Made by a program: the position numbers and the translations under genes
From: Eutypa lata
Taxonomy: Eukaryota > Ascomycota > Sordariomycetes > Xylariales > Diatrypaceae
Reading direction: 5' to 3'
Length of the DNA stretch: 64,000 nt
Assembly (NCBI GenBank): GCA_022661535.1
Contig: JAKULF010000004.1
Coordinates: 2,356,001 to 2,420,000 of the forward strand
Notes under the pieces: generated by a model
Seen by the model: only the letters and a program-made list of their open reading frames with translations
Told to the model about the DNA's origin: nothing
Databases searched by the model: none
In this document: positions 11,394 to 20,877 of the stretch, in pieces
Position numbering within the stretch: position 1 is the stretch's first letter
Layout of the letters: every line of letters starts with the position of its first letter

Positions 11394-12965
11394 ATGAATA
11401 CACCTGCGTCTTTATCAGCAACGTTAGCAGGGGATGCTGCCCTCTTCAACAGCGTCGCATCCACTGCCGCCCCTAGCGTCAATGGAGACTACAACACAGA
11501 CTACACACACACAGACCTCGAAGGTCTAGGCGGCATCGAAAAAAAGCTGAGCGAGAAGGATGTGTCGCCCGACGTCGTCGAGTGGGACGGGCCCGCCGAT
11601 CCCGAATGCCCGCGGAACTGGAAACCCGTGCGGAAGTTCTTCTTCACCGTCATCACCTCCTCGGTAATCCTAGCGGTGTCCTTCGGGTCCAGCGTCTTCG
11701 CGCCAGCCACCGCCGTCACGGCGGCGCAGTTCGGGGTGAGCCCCATCGTGATGCAGCTCAGCGTGACGCTGTGGATCCTTGGACTCGCGGTCGGGCCGAT
11801 CCTCTTCGGGCCCCTTTCGGAGGTCTTCGGGCACCTGATCCCCTTCTCCGTGACCGTGCTGGGACTCGCCGCCTTCCAGCTGCCCGTCGCGCTCGCCGAA
11901 AACGTCCCCACCATCCTAATCGGCCGCTTCCTCGCCGGTGCCTTCGGCTCCGGCTCCTACTCGATCGTATCGGGGCAGTACTACGAGCTGTACGATCTGA
12001 CGCTGCGCGGCGTCGCCATGGCCATATCCTCGACGTGCATCAACCTCGGCGCGACGATCGCGCCCATCGCCGGCGCCTGCCTGACCTACAGCAATACGAC
12101 GGGGTGGGCCTGGACGGCCTGGACGACGCTCATCATCACGGCGGGCCTCGGCGTCGCGGCCTGCTTCGGCGTCCGGGAGTCGTCGTCGCGGCGGATCCTG
12201 GAGCGCAAGGCGCGGCGGCTGCGCTTCGCGACGCGCAACTGGGCGCTGCACGCCAAGTCCGAAGAGACGCCCGTCGAGCTCGAGGACATCGTGCACAAGT
12301 ACCTCACGAAGCCCGTGCGGATGTTTGCCACGGAGCCGATCCTCGTTATCTTCACGGCGTACCTGACCCTCGTCTACGGCACGCTCTACCTCGCGTTCCA
12401 GGCGTTCCCGCTGGCGTACCGGCAGCGCGGCTGGTCCGCCACGGCGAGCGAGCTGCCGTTCGTCGCCGTCATGCTGGGCATCATGTCGGCGTGCGGCATT
12501 TGCTCGCTCTTCGCCCTGACCTGGTATAAAGCCCGGGTTTCCCAAAACAAGACGGCCCCGCAGCCCGAGTGGCGACTCCCGCCCATGGCTCTGGGCGCCG
12601 TGATCCTGCCGCCGGCGCTGCTGTGGTTCGGCTGGTCCGGAAACGTGCACTGGATCTCGCAGGTGATCGCAAGTTATTTTATCGGCCTGGGCCTGCAGCT
12701 GATCTTCATCGCCGGCATCACGTACATTGTCGACGTGTACCGGGAGAGCGCCAACTCGGCCATGTCGATCCATGTCGTCGTCCGCAGCTTGATCGCTTCG
12801 TCTTTCCCGCTATTCGCCACCGAGATGTACGAGCAATTGGGGGTCGCATGGGCATCATCAGTGCTGGCGCTGTTGAGCCTCATCATGGCACCAGCTCCGC
12901 TCCTCTTCTGGGTCTACGGAAGTAGGATTAGGAGTTGGAGTCACTTTTCAAGCACTTTGGATTGA
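11394..12965 (+). CDS. MFS transporter, DHA1 (drug/polyamine:H+ antiporter) type
   Basis: A single 523-codon exon. The cytosolic N-terminus of about 75 residues is followed by roughly 12 hydrophobic helices. LWILGLAVGPILFGPLSEVFG near residues 125-145 is the DHA1 signature region seen in TPO1/FLU1-type exporters. The pre-helix-1 motif PADPECPRNWKP (about 66-77) is also typical of that group (DP.NP.NW). The loop after helix 6 is long and basic (RRILERKARRLRF). Such proteins sit in the plasma or vacuolar membrane and export drugs, polyamines or secondary metabolites using the proton gradient; the substrate cannot be read from sequence. No biosynthetic cluster genes flank it, so a metabolite-cluster role is unsupported. 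The reading frame is very G+C-rich compared with its flanks, which creates long antisense shadow ORFs. Confidence 0.9.
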   Translation: MNTPASLSATLAGDAALFNSVASTAAPSVNGDYNTDYTHTDLEGLGGIEKKLSEKDVSPDVVEWDGPADPECPRNWKPVRKFFFTVITSSVILAVSFGSSVFAPATAVTAAQFGVSPIVMQLSVTLWILGLAVGPILFGPLSEVFGHLIPFSVTVLGLAAFQLPVALAENVPTILIGRFLAGAFGSGSYSIVSGQYYELYDLTLRGVAMAISSTCINLGATIAPIAGACLTYSNTTGWAWTAWTTLIITAGLGVAACFGVRESSSRRILERKARRLRFATRNWALHAKSEETPVELEDIVHKYLTKPVRMFATEPILVIFTAYLTLVYGTLYLAFQAFPLAYRQRGWSATASELPFVAVMLGIMSACGICSLFALTWYKARVSQNKTAPQPEWRLPPMALGAVILPPALLWFGWSGNVHWISQVIASYFIGLGLQLIFIAGITYIVDVYRESANSAMSIHVVVRSLIASSFPLFATEMYEQLGVAWASSVLALLSLIMAPAPLLFWVYGSRIRSWSHFSSTLD

Positions 12966-13798
12966 GAGATAAGATTCTCAGGGAGATATTAAGATCGCCA
13001 ACACATTTGGATATTATAGAAGGTTGCATAGACGGACATCGACACCGATAACCGCTGCGGCGTATAGGATCTCACACCAGACCTAGTCTATGAGCAACAT
13101 TTCACTACGCATGACCTCGCAAACTTCGAAGGCCCGCCTCAAGTTCTACAAACACTCATCGCTTGATACATGTTGTGGCCGAGAGTGCTACTCAACGGCA
13201 AACGAGCCGTCGGGCTAAGGTCACCCAGCAAGGTCGCCGTTGGCCAAACACGGAGGATTCGCGGAGTCCCGGCGAGATAACAAGATCCTGGTTGCGCTGG
13301 AAAGAAATTCCCAAGGTTCATTTGGCACATAAGATTAGAGAACTAGATGTCTCCGAATGCGCGGAGCTGTGGGACAAATACAAGAGATAGAGGTATAAAG
13401 GGTATAGACCATGATGGCCTAACTCGACGTTAGGTCCATTAAACTTATGATAGAAGTTACACATCATAATATTATAATAATAATAATTAACTTTAATAAC
13501 CGCTACAGAAGCCAAATCACACGTATAAATTAGATCACGACAGGTGAAAATCAATGAAATAGAAAACTTAAAATCCCAAAGCAACATTCTATTAACGCCA
13601 TAAGATACTGACCAGAGCATCTCATTCCATCTTTTACTCCGTAACTCCAACCACTTACCTTACATTTCTTATGCTTTCCTTAGAAAGAGCGGGAAAAAGA
13701 AAAGTCTAGCACGGCGAAGGAGAATCGACCTACCAGGTTCACCTAACTACAGCAGTTGTACACTTACTACTACTTACTCACTTACCTAACCTCTCGGA
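12966..13798. other. Intergenic between convergent genes
   Basis: An 833-bp spacer between the 3' ends of the MFS gene (+) and the Cys-rich gene (-). The middle (about 13440-13500) is very AT-rich with ATA/ATT triplets. ORFs at 13163-13390 (+) and 13318-13650 (-) show no domain and are probably not genes. Confidence 0.5.
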
Positions 13799-15055
13799 TT
13801 AAATCCAACCACCCTCAACCACTGGAAAGGCGCCAACCGTCTCACCGGAAGGAATAGCAACGGATTTAGAGCGAACGCGCTGGCGGTTCCCGTGCTCGTC
13901 AGCAGTGGTGACGATGAGGCAATGCGGATCTCGGAAGAGGCTGGAGCGGCATCCGCTGCACGCGAAATCGTAACTTCCCGGTACGTGTTGGGCACACCTC
14001 GGGGGTTCCTGGATCTGCTGCTCCGAGAGCGTCTCGAGCGACAGCGCGCGAACGAGCGCCGAATCTCCCGCGGCAGGAGTAAACAACCGACTCCGGCCCC
14101 GGGCCCGGCGCAAAGTGGCGCCGGCGGTGGTGCCCTCTGGGGAAGCGGTGGGGGTGGGCGCGGCGATAGGCGAGACGATGTTTTGCACGAGAGGTTCTGG
14201 GAGGTCGATTATGACCGCCGGGATGACCGTGGGACCCTCCGCTGCTGACTCCCCGGTGCCGCGGCGAAGACGGCGGTGCTTGGGTGGCATGCTCAGCTTT
14301 GGGACGCCGGGGTACACGGGTGACTCTGGGTTGGGGAACAGACGCTCTGCCACCTCCGTGATGCGGCGAACGAGGGGGGATTCTTCCGTGGAGTGGGGTC
14401 GAGGGATTTCGTACAAGGGGATGTCGCTGCCGATGAATTGTTGCGGTGTTAACGGGACCTCCACGTACTCGGGATCAGCCGCTTCAGCAGTTTGATCGAA
14501 ACTGGATTCGCTAATTGGTTTCACGAAGGGCTCGTGGGGGGTCTGAGGGCGCCGCTTGGCCTGGCGTTTAGAGCTTTTAGTGTGATGGACAGGTGGGGGA
14601 GGCTGGATGAAATCGCCGTTGTTGTTGTTGTTGTTGTTGTGATGGTGATGGTGGCCACCGGACTCGGCTTTCATCGGACTGTGGGGACGAAACGGCTGGG
14701 GTTGCGACACATTCTGGAGGGCTCCGAGGATGTTCGGGTGGATGAACTTCTCGGGGCTTATGAGCTTAGGGTTGACCCTCTTTTTCCTCCAGCCCCTCGA
14801 CTCTTTGTACTCGAGGAAACTCTCGAGTACCTGCTTCGAGAGGTGGCCGAACTGGGCGAAGTAGACCTTGCAATCCTCGCACATCCCGTTCCGGTTGTGC
14901 CTTACCTTGGTCGGCGTGCCGCAGGGGAAGAAGCTGTAGCCACACATCCCCTTGTCTCGCCAGTCGGCTCGCCAGCACTCATGCTTCACCGGGTTGGCAT
15001 AGTGCCGACAGACCCGGTACCTGTAGAGGTGGAGTGTGCAGTTGCAGATAGGCAT
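13799..15055 (-). CDS. Unknown protein with Cys-rich N-terminus
   Basis: One exon of 418 residues, taking the ATG at 15055 because the MPICNCTLHLYRY start leads directly into a conserved-looking Cys-rich segment; an upstream in-frame ATG at 15145 would add 30 hydrophobic residues. In the first 70 residues there are several Cys and His (CNC, CRHY, ECW, MCGY, PCGT, MCEDC), which suggests a metal-binding fold. The centre is low complexity, with a run of His then Asn (encoded by the triplet tract near 14618-14640) and Pro-rich stretches. A second Cys group (CAQH and CSGC) lies near the C-terminus. I do not recognise a named family. It is divergent from Vms1 across about 1.1 kb. Nuclear or cytosolic location is likely because no signal peptide or membrane segment is visible, but function is unknown. 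Confidence 0.75.
   Translation of the reverse strand: MPICNCTLHLYRYRVCRHYANPVKHECWRADWRDKGMCGYSFFPCGTPTKVRHNRNGMCEDCKVYFAQFGHLSKQVLESFLEYKESRGWRKKRVNPKLISPEKFIHPNILGALQNVSQPQPFRPHSPMKAESGGHHHHHNNNNNNNGDFIQPPPPVHHTKSSKRQAKRRPQTPHEPFVKPISESSFDQTAEAADPEYVEVPLTPQQFIGSDIPLYEIPRPHSTEESPLVRRITEVAERLFPNPESPVYPGVPKLSMPPKHRRLRRGTGESAAEGPTVIPAVIIDLPEPLVQNIVSPIAAPTPTASPEGTTAGATLRRARGRSRLFTPAAGDSALVRALSLETLSEQQIQEPPRCAQHVPGSYDFACSGCRSSLFRDPHCLIVTTADEHGNRQRVRSKSVAIPSGETVGAFPVVEGGWI
14618..14640. repeat. GTT triplet repeat within coding sequence
   Basis: About seven GTT units on the plus strand encode the poly-Asn run of the Cys-rich unknown protein on the minus strand. Adjacent GTG/GAT triplets encode His. 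Confidence 0.9.
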
Positions 15056-16146
15056 TTTGATTATGGGAGAATGTAGATCGATTGAAGGTTGCACATCAAA
15101 TATTGAAAATGAACGAATCAAAAAAGAAAAGCTAGAAAGACACACCGGTGTCTCTTTCTAGGAATATTGAACTGGCTGGTTAATCCTTGATGGGAATGCA
15201 AACTGTATCTTCCGGATGAACAGATATGGAGTTTATGATTTTATATGTATTGGCCATCACTTGTATACATATAGCGATAAAAGGAACCGGACAAAAGAGC
15301 GCCAACAATGGCTCTCGTTCAAGGACACTTCATGTTGGACTAACAAGAGGATTGTCTGAATAACACAAAGCCGGTATAGATCTTTGCCAGAATAAAGACA
15401 TACGTTAAAATATGCCTCTCGGGTCTTTGTTGTACTGTCCTGGGCCTTTCACTCTGAGGCTAGGTTGAGACTCCATTCAAGGTAGGTAATATTCATTAGT
15501 GGTTGAAACAACAGATGTTGTGATGTGTGAAAGAAAACATAATTTATGACACGACTCATGAATTTGAAAGACATCATGAGGTCTTATATTATAGAGCACC
15601 AGTCAATCAAGTTGTATACCCTTAGAGTAGCTCATGCTCGGTGAGGCTTCATCCAGTATGTAAGCGAACTGCTCATGGGATTCAAAATCCTAGTTGCCCC
15701 TGGAACTAATGTTAGCCTACACATCAATAAGGTATGTAGTACGAAGTCTGTTTCCATGTTAGTAGTAAGGAAGTGGAAGTAATTTGGGATACGATTCCCT
15801 CCTATGTTGGATGCTGCCGTAAGCCAAACATATGAGCCTCAATTAATGATAAGTTGAAAAATATATTGGCCGGTGACTCAATTCAACAGCAGCTGTGTCA
15901 TTCGCCATTGAATGTACATGCATGTATGTAGACGTAACTACCATTGTGACCCACTTCTCTGCATACAAGAAGCCGCTGAGTGCCCTATATTAGCTACCTA
16001 ACAGGGCTACTTAGCTCCCCACCAGTGCTCTGTGTTCGTCATTCATCCCACCATAACCTTTCGACTTAACCGTAACAACAACTCGTTTGGTTACCAACTG
16101 GTAGTTAACATAGGTAGGTATTCCTAAGACAAAGACGCCACCAAAT
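15056..16146. other. Divergent promoter region
   Basis: A 1.1-kb AT-rich spacer between the start of the Cys-rich gene (-) and the Vms1 start (+). No convincing ORF, TATA box or repeat was found. It presumably carries both promoters. Confidence 0.5.
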
Positions 16147-18239
16147 ATGGACAAGAAAACAGAAGATTTGCTTAAGAGGCCACTTTATGGTAAAGTTATT
16201 CACTCTTGTTCTTGAGTGGTAGATATTTCTAACAACGCGGGGCAGTCTACGATTTACCCCACGAAATCTTAGATACCTTGACCTTGAAAGAAGATGCCGG
16301 AACATCAGAAACAGAACCCCCCGAAACCCTTAAAGAACTGACGAGCGAGATATCACGCGACTCATCTTCCGAGAACCTTGTAGGCACACAAGCTTGTTCT
16401 CTGTGTGGTCTTTCTTTCGCAACCGTGTTGGAACAGAGGGGTCATCTCAAGTCCGACCTCCACCATTACAACCTAAAACAGAAACTTCGCGGCCGAACAC
16501 CAGTCTCTGAGGTCGAATTCGAAAAGCTGATTGGAGGTATGCAGTTCAAAAGAGATAGAGAGAGAAATATTTATATACCCATACTAAACGGTAATACAGA
16601 TCTCGATGAGAGTCTTTCCGGCTCAGACTCCTCCGATTCCGAAGATGAAGACGACGACACATCCCGCAAACAAACCACACTTACTACGCTACTAAGAAAA
16701 CAAGCAACATTGGCCGAAAGGGGCAATAGAGCGGACGCGGACGAAGAAGACGGCTTTTCGAAGAGGAAACGAAGGGCAGGTGGAAAGGCACCCCTTTTAT
16801 GGTTCAACTCTCCCCTTCTACCCCAGAACCAATACTTCGGCGTATATCGGGCAATACTCTCAGTAGAGGAGACAAAGAATGAGACGGAAGTTATCGAGGT
16901 TATTAAGAAAAAGCAATTGGAACCTTTAGCAGCACCAAAAGCAGGCTCGAGTGGAAACCTGCCACCTGCTCTCTATAAAGGACCGCATATCTTCTTATGC
17001 ATGATCGGTGGTGGCCATTTCGCGGCTATGGTGGTGTCACTAGCACCGCGCCCAACGAAACATGGAACAACAGGGCCCATGAATAGAGAAGCAACTGTAC
17101 TTGCACACAAGACTTTTCACCGATATACGACAAGGCGAAAACAGGGTGGTTCGCAATCTGCCAACGACAACGCCAAAGGCAATGCACATTCGGCTGGTTC
17201 AAGCATACGTCGTTATAATGAGCAAGCACTAACGGATGAGGTTCGACTACTCTTGAAAGACTGGAAGACCCTGCTTGACACTTCGGAGCTATTGTTCATA
17301 CGCGCAACTGGCGTCACCAACCGGAGGACTTTATTCGGCCCTTACGAGGACCAAGTCCTGCAGTCCAACGATCCACGGATAAGAGGGTTTCCGTTCAGTA
17401 CCCGCAGAGCCACTCAGAATGAATTAATGAGATCGTTTATCGAGTTGACTCGGCTGAAAATTCAGGAGATCAATCCGGCCGTAACTGAAAAGCCACAGCA
17501 AGAAACGCCTGCAAAGACAGCTTCTAAACCACCCAAACCAGCACCGCCAAAACTGTCAGAGGCAGAGGAAACAGCGTTACTACATACGTCACAACTTCAA
17601 GCGTTTATTCGGCGGTCAAAGCTACCGGCGTTGCTATCCTACCTGAAGAACAACGAGCTCTCAGCCGACTTCCTTTTTCAACCTGCAGACGCACAGCCAA
17701 ACTACCATTCTCCCACCCCACTGCACCTGTCCGCGAACCAGAATTCTGCCACCCTCGTGTCGGGCCTCCTGGTCAAAGGCGGGGCCAACCCAGCGCTCAA
17801 GAACGGCGAGGGAAAGACAGCATTCGAGCTGGCGGGAGACCGCGCGACCCGAGATGCCTTCAGGGTAGCGCGGGACGAACTCGGCGAGGGCGGGGGCAAG
17901 GGCAAGTGGGACTGGGAGGCGGCCAGGGTGCCCCCGCCCATGAAGCGGGAAGAGGCGGAGAAGCGCGACGAGCGCGAGAAGAAGGAGAACGAGAAGAGGG
18001 AAGCGGAGCGCCGGAAAGCCGAAGAACAGCGACTCAAGACCCAGGGCCCCAAGGTCCCCGATAATAAGCCATCCCGCGGCGGTAAGGGGCTCATGGACGG
18101 TGGGGTCCAGAAGACAGCCCAGGAGAAGCGCGAGGAGGAGGCTAGGGGCCTCACGCCCGAACAGCGCATGAAGCTGGACCGAGAGCGCAGGGCTAGGGCT
18201 GCCGAGGAGAGGATGAGGAGGATGCAGGCTGGTGGTTAG
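16147..18239 (+). CDS. vms1: Vms1/ANKZF1 peptidyl-tRNA endonuclease of the RQC pathway
   Basis: Exons 16147-16189 and 16246-18239 with a 56-bp phase-1 intron (branch CTAAC) give 678 residues; the start reads MDKKTEDLLKRPLYVYDLP, whereas the long ORF alone has no ATG at its beginning. Features in order: a C2H2 zinc finger at about 65-88 (CSLC, then H and H), an acidic Ser/Asp linker, the Rossmann/eRF1-like VLRF1 domain with GGGHFAAMVVS near 269-279 and QGGSQS near 314-319 (candidate for the catalytic Gln of yeast Vms1 Q295), ankyrin-like repeats near 500-560, a charged helix, and a C-terminal VIM motif R-x5-AA-x2-R (RERRARAAEER) that binds Cdc48/p97. Vms1 cleaves the tRNA from stalled nascent chains on 60S subunits, opposing Rqc2-driven CAT tailing, and protects mitochondria. 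Assignment rests on the complete set of domains; the exact catalytic residue is by analogy. Confidence 0.94.
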
Positions 18240-18806
18240 AGCGCTTCTGTGGGGTTTGGAAATATCTAATAGAACATATTTAATAGAGGATAGGTTGTTT
18301 ATCTATACGTTGTTATGCATACAGCCATGTTAACCTTGTTAGACGTACTCAGCATGATGAATATACTACATTGGGGCGGCCTCAATGCCTTCAAACTAAG
18401 AAATATAGATACTTGACTTACATATTGACGTTGAAGTATTCAATCAATGACCTTGTAAAGCTATGGTTTGTTTCTTTTTTTTCTTTCAAAGAAGTCGCTA
18501 GGCATTGGTGGTAAACATTGTATATGAAGTCTTGGGTACCTACCTACGTCAACGATCCTACCTGCTATGCATAATGGCTTTCCTCATGTCTTATAAGAGT
18601 CGCTTTCTCTTTAGATAAAACATACATGAATGCACACTTAAATTCATTCTCAAAGTCTCATTCTAAAGACATCGCCATTTCAAAAATCCTTACATATTTC
18701 CCGGGACACAGCGTCCGCCTCTCAACCCAGAAATAAACACCATACTTACTTACTTTAGGTACTCTTACCCCCCACGGTATAGTAACTAATACTACTACTA
18801 ATAAGA
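18240..18806. other. Intergenic
   Basis: A 567-bp AT-rich spacer between Vms1 and the F-box-like gene, both on the plus strand. It holds a T-run near 18472-18482 and no ORF of note. Confidence 0.5.
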
Positions 18807-20877
18807 ATGGCCGAACATTCCGCACCACTCGAGCTCTGGCTGAAGATAGTCGACGGTCTGGACATTTTCGGCTTCGAGGCCTGCCTCTCCGTCTGCCGAC
18901 AGTGGCGGGTGCAGCTCACGTCGGCCGCTATCAGCAAGGTGATCATCCAGAGATACTTCTACTACGACGCCGTCGCCAGCTTTGATCCACAGCGTCACCA
19001 CCCCACGACATGGCTCCTTCCGCGTCTTTATGGCCGGCTCAGAAAAATCCGGGGCACATACCGCTCTTTCTACCAGCCACGGCCGGATGCAGAACTCTTC
19101 ATCCCTCACCGGGCCCCGATGCACGACGAAGAGGATACTGGCAAGGACAGTGATGAGGAATTCGGAGACGAAGAGCCCTCGTCGTCGTCGTCCTCCTCCT
19201 CCTCCCAGACCCAGGTGAGTTCTCGGGGCCCTCTATTCCCGTCTCAGCCTACCTCGAGAGCTCTTTGCTTCTAGCCATACTGTTTTTGTGTGTCTAGACT
19301 CTCTAGGCAGTGCTACAAGCTCGCGAAACGTACAAGGAAACGTAATTTACTGACTCGGAGAGTTGGGTAGACCCGGATCATCCATCCACTCAGCTACGAG
19401 AATGGTCGCATTCTCTGGGCCTCACTCGAGAACGCAAACGAGCGGCCGTATTACTCCCGCATCGCGGCGGGTGCCGTCCCTAACTTTGACGCCACGTACG
19501 TCGAGGACCTTGTTGCCGTCGTCTTTGCCTCGCCGTCGGGGGAGCGGGAACGAGTAGTGCGCGACATCTCCCCCGCGTGCTTCCTAGCAGCGCGCTCGCT
19601 TTTCTTCTGGAAGGCGGCCGTTGATAAGTCCACACTTGTAACTGGGCGGTCTGGTATTAAGGTAGTTGTTAGTGCGTTCAGCGATTACCACGACTACGGC
19701 TACGACGGGACCTCCCCTTCTTGGATGCGCGAGTTCAAAGGGTGGGGGGATCGTCCTATAACTCGTGTCGGTGGCGACTGTTTTGGGTATTATAATAAGG
19801 GGCAGACTCGGTACTGGATCTGGGGTGATATCGCGAGCAGAGGTGATGACCACAAGGCTGAAATACCCACCGGAAATGCCTTGCCAAGACTGTCTTTTGC
19901 ATCTATGAAGACGACGTACGAACCTAGGGAAATCTCGTTACATCGGGATAAGGATCCGAAAAGGCATGCCATCTATGACGCGCGGTCTCGTGACGAAGTC
20001 TTGTAAGCCCATCAATACATACCTCCAACTCCTGCCCTTTCCTTTCTCTTCGTTTTTCTATCAACAAAAGAGAGGGTTCCTGACTTCTTGGCACATGTGC
20101 ACACACAGCTTCGTGACATGCAGGGGCAGGTCCATCGACCCGACCCAATAGCTTAGGCGCGTGTCGGTGCACGCATACCACCTGCAGAGCAGACACTGGA
20201 CCATGGTAACGACACGCGATGTAGGTGCAGATTTCGACGAGAATAACGATAACATATTACGAATACGATCGACATTCTTGGTCATAGGCATCGACAGAGT
20301 AGCAGCTGCGAGGTTAGGGCTGTGGAGCGTGGCCTTCTGGGGGCGGCGAACACAGGACGGCGCTGTGATCGCGACATACGTCATCTTCGGTGTCGGCTCG
20401 CGGGATCTAATCACCATGTCGTTCGTCGTAGGGGGGCCCGGGTCCTTCTGTCGCTTCTCCCCAGCCCACGTTGCTGACGAGGTGGACTTCGGTCGCCGCG
20501 CGAAGCTCTGGGAAGGTCTGCTCCTCATGGTCCTCTGTGTGACGCGGACACGGAAGCGGAAGCGGGGCCATCAACGGGATAATGACTAGGATAGTGACCC
20601 CGGCCGTAGTAGTGGTGGTCGTGACAGGAGTCGTCATCGCCAGTACTTAGTTGCGTTCCACCCCGTCGATGAGGGTGCCCTACGCGAGTATCTTGGGGAT
20701 GAAGATTTCGCCGGCAAAGAGAGGCAAAAGGCAGGCAGCACCCTCCCGATGTCCAAAATTTCATACTGCTGGGAGATACCGACCGAGGTCAACGAACCGG
20801 ATTTCAAGATCTATGCCGACGAGCGGTTTGTCGTGCTCATAGGACAGACGCATCATGATGTGTTTGTGTGGAGGTGA
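18807..20877 (+). CDS. F-box-like protein, multi-exon or decaying gene
   Basis: The first exon (18807-19214) begins with an F-box-like segment, LELWLKIVDGLDIFGFEACLSVCRQW, and ends in a poly-Ser run. A phase-0 intron 19215-19370 (GTGAGT, branch CTGAC) leads to a second exon from 19371 (RIIHPLSYENGRILWASLE) to about 20002. A second intron (about 20003-20156) joins a third exon containing RVSVHAYHLQSRHWTM. An in-frame TAG at 20587-20589 then interrupts the frame, which continues with clear coding character (LVAFHPVDEGALREYLGDEDF, then FVVLIGQTHHDVFVW) to a TGA at 20875-20877. The stop disappears if a 51-60 bp intron ending at 20589 is real, but its donor (GTGACG or GTCCTC) is weak. So this is either a four-exon gene or a young pseudogene. 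F-box proteins are substrate adaptors for SCF ubiquitin ligases; the substrate is unknown. A further exon after 20912 is possible. Confidence 0.55.
19177..19206 (+). repeat. Ser-codon repeat in F-box-like gene
   Basis: A run of TCG then TCC triplets encodes about nine consecutive Ser residues just before the first intron donor. Confidence 0.85.

Noticed and set aside
11582..12773. Long Arg/Ala-rich ORFs on both strands (315 and 285 codons)
   Set aside because: Shadows of the G+C-rich MFS transporter frame; low-complexity Arg/Ala/His composition and no domain.
14492..15076. Plus-strand 194-codon ORF with Val run
   Set aside because: Antisense to the Cys-rich gene; the Val run is the complement of the Asn triplet repeat.
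16278..16280. TTG as the Vms1 start
   Set aside because: Upstream in-frame sequence VYDLPHEILDT continues the family N-terminus, and a consensus intron links it to an ATG at 16147.
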